DNA from: Billgrantia antri | Lineage (GTDB): Bacteria; Pseudomonadota; Gammaproteobacteria; Pseudomonadales; Halomonadaceae | Assembly: GCF_019430905.1 (NCBI RefSeq) | Contig: NZ_JAHYCA010000004.1 | Span: forward strand, 310,001-374,000 | Reading direction: 5' to 3' | DNA length: 64,000 bases | In this document: piece by piece, positions 23,942 through 32,555 of the stretch | Layout of the letters: every line of letters starts with the position of its first letter | Position numbering within the stretch: position 1 is the first letter of the stretch | The notes under the pieces: model-generated | Databases searched by the model: none | Told to the model about the DNA's origin: nothing | Seen by the model: only the letters and a program-made list of their open reading frames with translations | Made by a program: the position numbers and the translations under genes

Positions 23942-25225
23942 TCAGTTACCACGGACTGCGGCCATATCGGGCAGCCAGGTCACGATCCCCGGGAAGGCGA
24001 TCAATACCACCAGTACCACCAGTAGCGCCACGTAGTAAGGCAGCATCGCCCTGACCAGTTGCTCCATGCTGACCCGACCGACGCCGCAGCCCACATATAG
24101 GCAGGTGCCTACCGGAGGCGTCAGCAGGCCGATACCGAGAATGAAGGCCATCAGCACGCCGAAGTAGACCGGATCGACCCCTACCGAGGTGACGATCGGT
24201 GTCAGCATCGGCGCCATGATCACCATTGCCGGAGTCAGGTCCATCACGAAGCCCACCAGCAGCAGCAGGCCGGCGACGATCAGCAGCAGCCAGAACGGCT
24301 CCTGGGTGATTGCCTGAACCTGGCGCACCAAGGTCTGCGGCACCATGTTGATGGTCAGGAACCAGGCAATTACGGTGGCGAAGGCCAGCAGCAGCAGGAC
24401 CATGCCGGTCAGCCGCGCGGTGCGAATCAACATGCCCCACAGTTCGCGGGGATGGAACTCGCGATAGACCGTCAGCGAGATGAGCAGCGAATAGAGCAGT
24501 GCCGCCACGGCGGCTTCGGTGGCGGTGAAGACGCCGCCGAGAATGCCACCGATCACGATCACTGGCAGCACCAACGCCAGCCACGCCGCCTTGAAGGCCT
24601 GCCACAGGCGGGCCAATTCAAACTTACGAGTCTGCCCGGCATGCTCGATGCTGGCCATGATGAACGTCGTCACCATCAGCGCGAAGCCAATCAGAAGCCC
24701 CGGTACGATGCCGGCAATGAACAGGCGGCTAATCGAGGTTTCGGTCACGATGCCGAACAGGATCAGCGGGATGGACGGCGGAATGATGATGCCGATGACC
24801 GAGGAAACCGTATTGATCGCCGTGGCATGCGGGGCGGTATAGCCCTGCTGCTTCATCGACGGGATCATCATCGCACCCGTGGCGGCGGTGTCAGCCACGG
24901 CGGAACCGCTGATGCCGCCGAAGAACATCGAGCCGGTGATCGCCACTTGCCCGAGCCCGCCGCGTACGAAACCGACCAAGGCACCGGCCAGCTCCATCAG
25001 CCGGCGGGCGATGCCGCCGTTGCTCATCACCTCCCCCACCAGGATGAAGAACGGAATGGCCAGCAGCGGGAAGTTGTTGACCCCGCGGATCGACTGCTCG
25101 ATCAGGATCGACAGCGGTATATCGGTGAGAATCGCCATGACTACGGCGGCAATGCCAAGGCCGAAGGCGATGGGTAGCCCCAACACGATGGAGGCAAACA
25201 GAATGATGAGAAATATCCACAGCAT
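23942..25225 (-). CDS. TRAP transporter large permease (DctM-type)
   Basis: A 427-residue polytopic membrane protein with about 12 helices, the ion-coupled channel subunit of a tripartite ATP-independent periplasmic transporter. Typical blocks are PLLAIPFFILVGEVMSNGGIARRLMELA, GGISGSAVADTAATGAMMIPSM and LGIGLLTPPVGTCLYVGCGV. AGGAG precedes ATG 25225, which begins 3 nt after the small-permease stop. Linked gntK and gntR suggest gluconate or a related aldonate as substrate. Confidence 0.95.
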   Translation of the reverse strand: MLWIFLIILFASIVLGLPIAFGLGIAAVVMAILTDIPLSILIEQSIRGVNNFPLLAIPFFILVGEVMSNGGIARRLMELAGALVGFVRGGLGQVAITGSMFFGGISGSAVADTAATGAMMIPSMKQQGYTAPHATAINTVSSVIGIIIPPSIPLILFGIVTETSISRLFIAGIVPGLLIGFALMVTTFIMASIEHAGQTRKFELARLWQAFKAAWLALVLPVIVIGGILGGVFTATEAAVAALLYSLLISLTVYREFHPRELWGMLIRTARLTGMVLLLLAFATVIAWFLTINMVPQTLVRQVQAITQEPFWLLLIVAGLLLLVGFVMDLTPAMVIMAPMLTPIVTSVGVDPVYFGVLMAFILGIGLLTPPVGTCLYVGCGVGRVSMEQLVRAMLPYYVALLVVLVVLIAFPGIVTWLPDMAAVRGN

Positions 25226-25228
25226 GGG

Positions 25229-25819
25229 TCAGTCTCCTGGCTGCCGCGCGGCGGCTCCGGGTTGGCGCATCAGGCGCAGGCACAGCCAGGCGCGCCAGAG
25301 GGCCACGGTGACGATGAACAGCGAACAAAACACCAGCGAGACGTTGATCAGGTTCCACGGTACGCCGAGGATGGCGGTCCGACCGGTGGAACGCGACATC
25401 ACCAGATAGCCGCCCCAGACCATGATGCTCATCAGCGCAGCGATGATCAGGTGCTGGAGCAGGAACAGGGAATAGGCGGCACGGGGCTTGAGCCGACGCA
25501 CGAGGAGATCCACGGCGATGTGCTCATAGCGGGCGAAGGCCGCCGCGGCACCGACGAAGATCAACCAGATGAACAGCATCCTGGCCAGTTCGTCGGCCCA
25601 GGGCAGCGAATGGTTGAACACCGATCGGCCGAGCACGTTAGCCGATACCGAGACGATCAGGGCCACCAGAATGGTTGCGATCAGATGCTCCATGGCCAGG
25701 GTCAGCCAGCGGAAGGCCACCGGGCCGCGGCGCTGTTCGGTATCGATCTCGAGCGGCTCGCGATTGGGGTCGTCAAGATACACGCCGGGATCGGCCGGAG
25801 GTTGGTTGGGCGTGGTCAT
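25229..25819 (-). CDS. TRAP transporter small permease (DctQ-type)
   Basis: A 196-residue membrane protein with four helices after an acidic N-terminal extension of about 45 residues. The family motif is NHSLPWADELARMLFIWLIFVGAAAAF; SRSTGRTAILGVPW is near the end. It bridges the large permease and the binding protein. The start is ATG 25819 with GGAG at suitable spacing; a frame to 25840 exists without a ribosome-binding site. It lies between the binding-protein and large-permease genes. Confidence 0.93.
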   Translation of the reverse strand: MTTPNQPPADPGVYLDDPNREPLEIDTEQRRGPVAFRWLTLAMEHLIATILVALIVSVSANVLGRSVFNHSLPWADELARMLFIWLIFVGAAAAFARYEHIAVDLLVRRLKPRAAYSLFLLQHLIIAALMSIMVWGGYLVMSRSTGRTAILGVPWNLINVSLVFCSLFIVTVALWRAWLCLRLMRQPGAAARQPGD

Positions 25820-25881
25820 GCAGCGCTCCGTGCAGGACAAGGGCTTTCCCCTTGCCCTGCAAAATCAGGCAGATGGGAGGA

Positions 25882-26952
25882 TTACTGGTTGGATTCGACG
25901 ATGCCCTGAATCTCGGCGATCAGGTCTTCGCCGATTTTCGGTGCCCATTCGTCATAGACCGGCTGCACGGCTTCCTGGAAGGCCGCGATCTGCTCATCGT
26001 CGAGCCGAGTGATCTGCATGCCCTTCTCTTCGAGCTGTTCGCGCGACCAGTCGTCATATTCGGTGGCCAGTTGAATCTCGTACTGGGCCGACTGACGTGC
26101 CGCCTCCTGCACCAGCTCCTGATACTCCGGCGCCAAGCGATCCCAGGTGCGCTCGGAGATCATCAGAATGAAAGGCGTGTAGACGTGGCGGGTTTCGGAG
26201 CCGTAATCCTGCACTTCGTGGAAGTTAGAGGTCAGGATGGTGCTCCACGGGTTCTCCTGGCCGTCCACGACGCCTTGCTCCATGGCCGAGAACAGCTCAC
26301 CGAAGGCCATGGGGGTGGGGTTGGCACCGAGCGTTTCCCAGATCGACAGGTGCACCGGGTTCTCCATGGTGCGAATGGTCAGCCCGCCCACGTCCATACC
26401 CCCCACGTCTTCGGGGGTTTCGACCGGGCGTACGCTGTTGGAAAGCTGCCGATAGCCATTCTCGGAAAAGGCCAGCGCCTTGATCCCGCTACCTTCGAAG
26501 GCGTCGAGCATTTCCTGAGCGGTATCGCTCTGCATGACGGCCACGGCCGCATCGCGGTTGGGCAGCAAGAACGGCAGGTCGAATACTGCCAGCTCCTCGA
26601 CATAGGTGGTCGCCGGGGAGGATGAGGGATAGGTCATGTCCAGCGAACCGGTCTGCAGCATTTCCATCATCTGCACGTCATCGCCCAGCTGGCTATTGGG
26701 GAAGATGTCGACGCTGATGCGGCCCTCGGTGCGCTGGTCGAGGATGTCGGCAAAATATTGCACGGAAAGGTATTGCGGCGAACTCTCGGCCAAGCCGATG
26801 CCCATGCGCAGGGTATGGCTGCCATGGTCGCCGACCACGTCGCCGTCGATCTCGGGCGGGTCGGAGAGGTCCGGGCTCTGGGCGTAGGCAATGCCTAGGG
26901 AAAGGGTAGCAGCACCGGCTAGCGTGAGGGTGTTGCGCCAGATGGTGGTCAT
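25882..26952 (-). CDS. TRAP transporter substrate-binding protein (DctP-type)
   Basis: A 356-residue exported protein; the signal peptide is residues 1 to about 24, ending SLGIAYAQS. DctP features are LAESSPQYLSVQYFADILDQRTEGRI, GDDVQMMEMLQTGSLDMTY, and FGELFSAMEQGVVDGQENPWS, which contains the ligand-carboxylate arginine region. It captures the substrate in the periplasm and presents it to DctQM. It is the first gene of the dctPQM-gntK operon; a promoter and a GntR-type palindrome lie 93-147 nt upstream. GGAG precedes ATG. Confidence 0.95.
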   Translation of the reverse strand: MTTIWRNTLTLAGAATLSLGIAYAQSPDLSDPPEIDGDVVGDHGSHTLRMGIGLAESSPQYLSVQYFADILDQRTEGRISVDIFPNSQLGDDVQMMEMLQTGSLDMTYPSSSPATTYVEELAVFDLPFLLPNRDAAVAVMQSDTAQEMLDAFEGSGIKALAFSENGYRQLSNSVRPVETPEDVGGMDVGGLTIRTMENPVHLSIWETLGANPTPMAFGELFSAMEQGVVDGQENPWSTILTSNFHEVQDYGSETRHVYTPFILMISERTWDRLAPEYQELVQEAARQSAQYEIQLATEYDDWSREQLEEKGMQITRLDDEQIAAFQEAVQPVYDEWAPKIGEDLIAEIQGIVESNQ

Positions 26953-27044
26953 GGCGGACTCCAGTCGGATTATCGTTGTGAGTTGACACTGCGTGGCGTC
27001 TTCCCGTCGGCATTACATGCCGTCGGGGGTCGAATGCCGGACAT

Positions 27045-27099
27045 TGTTACCGGTAACATCCGATGTTTGAAGGCTAGACATACCCAGCGAGGCTGTCAA
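27045..27099 (-). promoter_or_regulatory. Gluconate operon promoter with GntR-type operator
   Basis: Reading toward dctP: -35 TTGACA (27099-27094, perfect), 17-bp spacer, -10 TAGCCT (27076-27071). The 14-bp perfect palindrome TGTTACCGGTAACA (27045-27058) then lies at roughly +6 to +19. The palindrome matches the known GntR operator core of enteric bacteria (TGTTACC...GGTAACA half-sites). A LacI-type repressor there would block transcription of dctPQM-gntK in the absence of gluconate. Boxes and palindrome are directly read; repression is inferred. Confidence 0.85.
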
Positions 27100-27165
27100 T
27101 CTCGAGCGAGGCAACCTCCGTTATACGTTCGTCGCATAGCAATCACGCCATCGACCTCCGTTCCG

Positions 27166-28275
27166 TCACGATCCCCCCTCGAACGCCCCCGCCTCCCACA
27201 CGGCGCGGCCCACTGCCGCCAGCATCCGCTCATTGCGCGCCACGTCGAGTTCACCCCGTACGCAGGCCACGATCACCATGCGACGCGCTTCCTCGCCTTG
27301 TCCCTGCGTGGCAATACCGCCATCGCAGGCGAGGCGATGCTGGGTACCTGTCTTGTGGGCCAGCCGAATGTCGCGCCCCAGCCCGGCCTTGAGCCGTCGA
27401 TCGCCGCTGCTGGCGCGTGACATCACCGCGAGCAACTCGGCGGTGGCGTGCGGTCCCAGCGCCCTGCCCCGAGCCAGTGCCTCGAGCATGTCAGCGAAGG
27501 CGTCGAGCCGGCCACTGTTGAGATCGGTGGCGTAATAGCGCCGAAACGCTTCGTCGATACTCGATGTCAGCAGTTCCTGCGGCGCCAGACCGAGGCGCTG
27601 GCGTAACCATGCTACCCGAGCCGCATCGCCATGACGTTTGCGTACTTCGATGAAGTCCATGCCGCTCAACTGGAAAGCGCCCGGGTGCAGATTGGCGTAA
27701 GCATGACGTCGCACGTCGACCAGCGTGGTGATCGGCCCTAGTCCACCGGTGGGCGTGTGTCGTCGTACCCGAGCATTGACCGCATCCAGGCCCAGATGGC
27801 GCATCAGCATGTCGCTGGCGGTGTTGTCGCTGACGACCAGCATCGACTCCAGCAATTGACGCAGCGTCAAGGTGCTGCCCGGCACTGCCCAGTTGGTCGA
27901 ACCGGCACCGTCCACATAGTCGCTACTCAGTAGGGTCAAGCGGTCTTCGAGTTCCATTTCGCCCGCCTCGACACGAGCCATCAGCTCGATCGCCACCGGC
28001 ACCTTCACCAGTGAAGCCAGATACCAGCTCTCTCCGTCGCGCCAACCATACCGCGCGCCCGTTTCGAGGCTGCGCACGTGCACACCGAGTTCACCGTCGA
28101 AACCGGCCTCAAGCAGCGCCAGCCGCGCCCGCAGACGTTCTGCCCAGGGTGGTTTGACCCAGGCGTCGACCTGTTCCGCCCAACCGGGCTGCGCCGCAGC
28201 CAGCGTCGGCAGTGCCATGGTCAGCCACAACAGCGTTCGTGCGAGAACCTTGCACCAGCGCTCCGCTGTTCTCAT
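27166..28275 (-). CDS. Exported class A beta-lactamase-fold serine hydrolase
   Basis: A 369-residue protein with a signal peptide (cleavage near LPTLAAAQ, about residue 28). The serine beta-lactamase/PBP signature is present: S88-L-V-K91, S149-D-N151 and HKTG near residue 312. I do not find the ExxLN omega-loop motif carrying the deacylating Glu166 of true class A enzymes, so antibiotic hydrolysis is doubtful; a peptidase/esterase-like role in the periplasm is possible. It is also longer than the ~290 of class A enzymes. The ATG overlaps the stop of the acyltransferase gene (ATGA), so the two are coupled. Confidence 0.85.
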   Translation of the reverse strand: MRTAERWCKVLARTLLWLTMALPTLAAAQPGWAEQVDAWVKPPWAERLRARLALLEAGFDGELGVHVRSLETGARYGWRDGESWYLASLVKVPVAIELMARVEAGEMELEDRLTLLSSDYVDGAGSTNWAVPGSTLTLRQLLESMLVVSDNTASDMLMRHLGLDAVNARVRRHTPTGGLGPITTLVDVRRHAYANLHPGAFQLSGMDFIEVRKRHGDAARVAWLRQRLGLAPQELLTSSIDEAFRRYYATDLNSGRLDAFADMLEALARGRALGPHATAELLAVMSRASSGDRRLKAGLGRDIRLAHKTGTQHRLACDGGIATQGQGEEARRMVIVACVRGELDVARNERMLAAVGRAVWEAGAFEGGS

Positions 28276-29378
28276 CGACTCAACTCCCGAAATCGGCGTA
28301 TCAGGGCAATCCATACGGCAGTCAGCAGGATCAGGCCCATGCCCAAGGCCAGCACCTGTGGGTAGCTGTAGACCTGCCAGGCGCCCAGCAGCAAGCGAAA
28401 GATCAGGAATATCACCACGATATGGAAGATGAAAGCGCGCAGGGCATCGCTGCCGATCACGCTAAGGGGCTTGAGCCACCTCGCCGCGCGGCTGCCTCCC
28501 AGCAGGCACAGGGCCATGATCACCAGCGCCCCGCCGGCACTGAACAGCATGAACAGCAACGCCGGCGGGTGCTTGCCGTCGTTCCAGGCCACGGCCTGCA
28601 GCGCCGCATACCATTCAGGCAGCGAAAGCACGGCGAAACCAGCCAGGAACAGCGCCCCGAAGCCGGCCAGCCACGCCACCAGCCGTCGACGGTTAGCCGG
28701 CTCGCCATACCAGCGCAGGATGGCCTCGCCGATCAGCAGGCCACTCATTACCAGCGGCAACCGCGCCAGTTGGCCCCATGTATAGTGATCGGCGTCTTCC
28801 ACCAGCAGCGCCTTGAGGATCAGGTTGTCCCAGAAGTGAAAGTGGCGTTCGAGCATCACCGAGATCACGCCTATTGCCACAGGCGCCAATAGACGCGACC
28901 ACAGCGGCATGCGACACCACAGCGGCAGCGCCCACGGCAGCCATAGCAGTGCCAAGGCGTAGAAGCCGAGGATCTCGACCCATATGGCGAAGCGCTGATA
29001 GAGCAGGGCATCGAGGATGTCTTGTGGCGTGAACATGGGCAGCATCTCGACGATGGTCAGCGCCTTGTACCAGAACAGCACTTCGAGCCCGCGCAGCATC
29101 AGCTTGCGTCGGCGATGAGGCCAGTCGGGCGTCTCTACCTTGGGCAGAAAGGCCACCGCCAGGGCGATGCCGAACACCATGATGAACAACGAGGAGGAAA
29201 ACTTGGTGGTGAGATGGATCGGCACCATGCCCCAATCAGGCACAAGGCGGATGCCCAGCAGTCCACTTACCGTGTGACTGAGGATCATCAAGGCAATAGC
29301 GATACCGCGAGCCAGGTCGATGGCCGCTACCCGATGCGACAGGGATGGTAGCTGAGGCCGCTGGCCAAGCCCGATCAT
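28272..29378 (-). CDS. Membrane acyltransferase (DUF1624/heparan-alpha-glucosaminide N-acetyltransferase-like)
   Basis: A 368-residue polytopic membrane protein with about ten helices. The N-terminus RVAAIDLARGIAIALMILSHTVSG is the signature of the DUF1624/HGSNAT-like and acyltransferase-3-like families, with the catalytic-type histidine in LSHT. Members transfer acyl groups to extracytoplasmic sugars or peptidoglycan; the substrate is unknown. Coupling to an exported serine hydrolase suggests joint work on an envelope polymer. The start at ATG 29378 has AGGGA 6-9 nt upstream. Confidence 0.85.
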   Translation of the reverse strand: MIGLGQRPQLPSLSHRVAAIDLARGIAIALMILSHTVSGLLGIRLVPDWGMVPIHLTTKFSSSLFIMVFGIALAVAFLPKVETPDWPHRRRKLMLRGLEVLFWYKALTIVEMLPMFTPQDILDALLYQRFAIWVEILGFYALALLWLPWALPLWCRMPLWSRLLAPVAIGVISVMLERHFHFWDNLILKALLVEDADHYTWGQLARLPLVMSGLLIGEAILRWYGEPANRRRLVAWLAGFGALFLAGFAVLSLPEWYAALQAVAWNDGKHPPALLFMLFSAGGALVIMALCLLGGSRAARWLKPLSVIGSDALRAFIFHIVVIFLIFRLLLGAWQVYSYPQVLALGMGLILLTAVWIALIRRFRELSR

Positions 29379-29638
29379 GGCGGTTCCCTCGCGACGTAAT
29401 GTCCCGTGCCTGCCTAGCGCCACCCGACCGGCTCGCCGTTTCGCCGAAGTTCACGACGTGCACTGCTGGAAGCGCTGCAGAGCGCTCTGCTGAGAGAATA
29501 AGCGAAAACATTGCCGACGCGCACCGTCCGAGCTGCGCGCACCGGGGCACGCTATGCTGTTCATGAGAGGACACACCACCACTGCAAGGAGGCACACCAT
29601 CAGCGTAAGTCGGCCGTCGTGCCGAGGGAGAGAGTGTC

Positions 29639-30109
29639 ATGGCTATCCCGGCAACCCTACGGGAGTACTTGAGAGCCTGTGATATCGATTACGAGGAGGT
29701 CAAGCACGCCCGTGAAGTCAGCGCCAGCCGCGTTGCCCAGCAATCCCACATCACCGGCGAGCAACTCGTCAAGGCCGTCATGCTGCACGGCAGTTCAGGC
29801 TATCGCATCGCCGTACTGCCCAGCACCTGCGATGCCGATCTCGACAGCCTTTCCCAGCTGTTCGACGAACCGGTAGAACTGGCCACGGAGGAGGAGATCG
29901 TCAGCCGCTTTCGCGACTGCGACCCCGGCGCCACCACCCCGGTAGGCCAGGCCTACGGCCTGCAGGTCTACGTCGACGACATGCTGCGTCATCAGCCCGA
30001 CATCTATTTCGATGCCGGCGATCATGAAACGCTGCTGCACATGAGCGGCAACGAGTTCGATAAACTGATGGGTAACAGTCCGCACGGCCAGTTCAGCCGC
30101 CACCACTGA
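29639..30109 (+). CDS. YbaK/EbsC-type aminoacyl-tRNA deacylase
   Basis: A 156-residue protein of the YbaK/ProX-like family that hydrolyses mischarged tRNAs in trans. Supporting segments are YLRACDIDYEEVKHAREVSASRVA, EQLVKAVMLHG with the conserved lysine, and TPVGQAYGLQVYVDD. Cognate mischarged species are unknown (Cys-tRNAPro or Ala-tRNAPro in relatives). It stands alone: the acyltransferase gene is divergent and the M28 peptidase gene convergent, with a strong hairpin between. Confidence 0.88.
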   Translation: MAIPATLREYLRACDIDYEEVKHAREVSASRVAQQSHITGEQLVKAVMLHGSSGYRIAVLPSTCDADLDSLSQLFDEPVELATEEEIVSRFRDCDPGATTPVGQAYGLQVYVDDMLRHQPDIYFDAGDHETLLHMSGNEFDKLMGNSPHGQFSRHH

Positions 30110-30153
30110 GCGCACCAGGCGCCGCCTGGCGGCCTGTCCGCTCGCCTCCCTCC

Positions 30154-30176
30154 GGGCCTCGCCATCGGCGAGGCCC
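30154..30176. terminator. Hairpin between the convergent ybaK-like and M28 genes
   Basis: GGGCCTCGCC-ATC-GGCGAGGCCC is a perfect 10-bp GC-rich stem with a 3-nt loop, placed between two convergent stops. The lack of T-runs leaves it as a probable shared 3'-end structure. Confidence 0.6.
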
Positions 30177-30197
30177 GTTCCACTGCCGCAGCCCGAC

Positions 30198-31259
30198 TCA
30201 GCGCATGGCCAAGGCCTCGAGCATTGCCGCGAGCGATTCGGTCAGCCTGGCCAGGGTGGGATAATCGAGGCGGTCGTGCGTGTCCTCAGGACCGTGATAG
30301 TAAGGGTTACGGAAATTGGCCGTGTCGGTCAGCATGATGGCGGGATACCCTGCCTCCCAGAACGCCCAGTGATCGGACCGGCGTATGTCACCGAGCTGGG
30401 GCGGCGCCACCAGCCCCTCGGAGGGAACCTCGGCATGGTGGCGAAACGCGCCGATGGCCCGGTGGAGCAGGCTGCGCGACGCCAGATTGCTGACGAACGC
30501 AAGAAAGTCGCCGCTGCCGGGATAGAAGTGGCTCAGTGGGAACGGATAGGCCTGACTGCCAGGCGCGTCGGTGTAATAGCCGAGCATTTCCAGCGATATC
30601 ATGCCCACGATATCCCTTTCCTCGGCCTTGGCCTGCCTGGCGTACTGCAGGCTACCCATGGACTTGCTGGCGAAGAATGGCACCTCTTCATTGACGAACG
30701 CCACCAGATGCAACGAACGGTCCAGTCCGGCGTCCTGCAACAGGTTGCCCAGCTCGATCAACACGGCCACGCCGGACGCGTTGTCGTCGGCCCCCGGGCT
30801 ACCGCGCGTCGTATCGTAATGCGCACCGACTACGAGTACCTCGTCCGCCAGTTCTCCGCCGGGCAGAACCACCTCGATATTATGAAAAGTGCGATTGCCG
30901 GTCGGCACGGCCTGTCGCCGAGGCCGGTGTCCTACCCCCAGGAAGGCACGTTCTATGTAGTCGCCGGCAGCCTCAAGCGCTTCCGGTCGCCAGTAGTGGC
31001 GTTCGCCGATCTCCTCGGACAGCGCCCGCACGTGCGTGTGGAGCCGTTCGCTGAGGGCTTCGCCTCGTGCCCCCAACGGCGCGGGCTCACCGCGAAAGGA
31101 GCTGCCCGGCATGGAGAGCATCAGCCAGTATCCCCCGGTCAGCGCCGTCAGGGCGAGAAGGGTGAAAATTCCGAGCAGCGTGGCCAGGAAGAAGCGCCTG
31201 CGCTTGCTCGCCCGCCCTTCTCCGCGCTTCTGCCATCCCGGGATTCGTTTCGCCTGCAT
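30198..31259 (-). CDS. Membrane-anchored M28 family zinc metallopeptidase
   Basis: A 353-residue protein. A basic N-terminus and one helix (about 24-46) anchor it with the rest outside the cytoplasm. M28 features include VVGAHYDTTRGSPGADDNASGVAVLIEL (first zinc His and bridging Asp), LVAFVNEEVPFF (catalytic Glu/zinc ligand) and, near the C-terminus, SDHWAFWEAGYPAIMLTDTA. Predicted to release N-terminal amino acids or dipeptides. The ATG at 31259 follows AAGGAGGGG. Confidence 0.92.
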   Translation of the reverse strand: MQAKRIPGWQKRGEGRASKRRRFFLATLLGIFTLLALTALTGGYWLMLSMPGSSFRGEPAPLGARGEALSERLHTHVRALSEEIGERHYWRPEALEAAGDYIERAFLGVGHRPRRQAVPTGNRTFHNIEVVLPGGELADEVLVVGAHYDTTRGSPGADDNASGVAVLIELGNLLQDAGLDRSLHLVAFVNEEVPFFASKSMGSLQYARQAKAEERDIVGMISLEMLGYYTDAPGSQAYPFPLSHFYPGSGDFLAFVSNLASRSLLHRAIGAFRHHAEVPSEGLVAPPQLGDIRRSDHWAFWEAGYPAIMLTDTANFRNPYYHGPEDTHDRLDYPTLARLTESLAAMLEALAMR

Positions 31260-31409
31260 CCCCCCTCCTTCCCTGGAGCCTCACCTTTCTTTGGAAGATA
31301 GGCACGAGGAGGGGTACTGAACAGCAGAAATGCTGCGCAACCACCGCCTCTGCTTGGCCTGACCCCAGCGCAGCGGCCAAACTGGTCAAAAGACACAAGG
31401 AGGCGCACG

Positions 31410-32531
31410 ATGTTCAAGTCCGTACTGGTCATCGGTCATTTCCGCGGCATTCGCCTGGAAGTTCACATCAGTTGGCTGATCATCTTTGCCCTGTTGCTGA
31501 CGACCATGAGCGCGGGGTTTCAGAACCAGTATCCCGACTGGTCCCTTACCAGCGCCGTCGTCACTGCATTGGTGACCGCGCTGCTGTTCTTTGCCTCCAT
31601 CCTTGCCCATGAGCTGGGACACAGCCTCGTGGCGATCCGTCGAGGCGTTCTCGTCACGGCAATCACCCTGTTCATCTTCGGCGGCGTCGCTCAGATGGCA
31701 CGCGACCCCGACAAAGCCGACGACGAGTTCTGGATCGCCATCGCCGGGCCGGGCGTCAGTTTCGTCCTGGCGGGCATCTTCGGCCTGCTGGCCGCACTCA
31801 CCAGCGGCTGGTATCAGCCCGTCCCCGTTGCCTTGGGCTGGTTGGCAACGATCAATCTGCTGGTGGCCGTCTTCAACCTGATCCCCGGCTTCCCTCTCGA
31901 TGGTGGACGGGTCCTGCGGGCCTTGGTCTGGAAGCTGAGCAATAATGCAGACAAGGCAAACGAAGTAGCCTTTGCCAGCGGCAAGCTGGTCGCCTACGGC
32001 CTGTTCGGCCTGTCCGTATGGAACATGGTAGGGGGCAATCTCGTCGGCGGGCTGTGGATCATGCTGATCGCCTGGTTCCTGCTCAACATGACCCAGGCTC
32101 AGAGCCGCATGTACATGCTCAGAGAACGCCTGGCCGGCGTGCGGGCACGAGACCTTGCCGACCCCGACGTCCCCTTGGTGAATGGGCAACGTCCGGTTGA
32201 TGCTTGGTTGTACCAGGACGTCCTTCCCTCGGGCCGCCGCGCCTTTCTGGTGGGTCGCGACATCGCTCATGTGGAGGGCCTGGTCTCGCTGACCGACACA
32301 CGCCGGGTGGCGCAATCACAGTGGCCCGACACCCGGCTGGCGGAGATCATGACACCGACCGACAAGCTGTATCATGTCGCCCCGGGTGCCAGGGCCGACG
32401 AGATACTCCAGTTGCTCAACGAGCACGGTCTGAATCAGGTTCCGGTCATGGAAGACGGGCGTGTCACTGGCTGGATCGATCGCCAGCGTCTGCTGCGCAG
32501 CATCGAAATCCACTTGGAAGTGAAGCGCTGA
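31410..32531 (+). CDS. Site-2 protease family (M50) membrane metalloprotease with CBS domains
   Basis: A 373-residue polytopic protease: H67-E-L-G-H71 gives the zinc HExxH in a hydrophobic helix, and FPLDGGRVLRA is the third-ligand motif. Six or so helices end at about residue 215, followed by a cytosolic CBS pair (about 240-370; AEIMTPTDKLYHVAPGARADE, NQVPVMEDGRVTGWIDR). This architecture is the SpoIVFB/Rv2625c-like group, where CBS domains may bind adenylates and gate activity. The substrate is unknown. AAGGAGG precedes ATG. It is convergent with the PAS-GGDEF gene. Confidence 0.93.
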   Translation: MFKSVLVIGHFRGIRLEVHISWLIIFALLLTTMSAGFQNQYPDWSLTSAVVTALVTALLFFASILAHELGHSLVAIRRGVLVTAITLFIFGGVAQMARDPDKADDEFWIAIAGPGVSFVLAGIFGLLAALTSGWYQPVPVALGWLATINLLVAVFNLIPGFPLDGGRVLRALVWKLSNNADKANEVAFASGKLVAYGLFGLSVWNMVGGNLVGGLWIMLIAWFLLNMTQAQSRMYMLRERLAGVRARDLADPDVPLVNGQRPVDAWLYQDVLPSGRRAFLVGRDIAHVEGLVSLTDTRRVAQSQWPDTRLAEIMTPTDKLYHVAPGARADEILQLLNEHGLNQVPVMEDGRVTGWIDRQRLLRSIEIHLEVKR

Positions 32532-32555
32532 CAGTCATGGCGCAGCGGGAGTCGA

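Noticed and set aside
31386..32315. 309-residue reverse ORF opposite the M50 protease gene
   Set aside because: Shadow frame; the forward frame contains HELGH and LDGGR.
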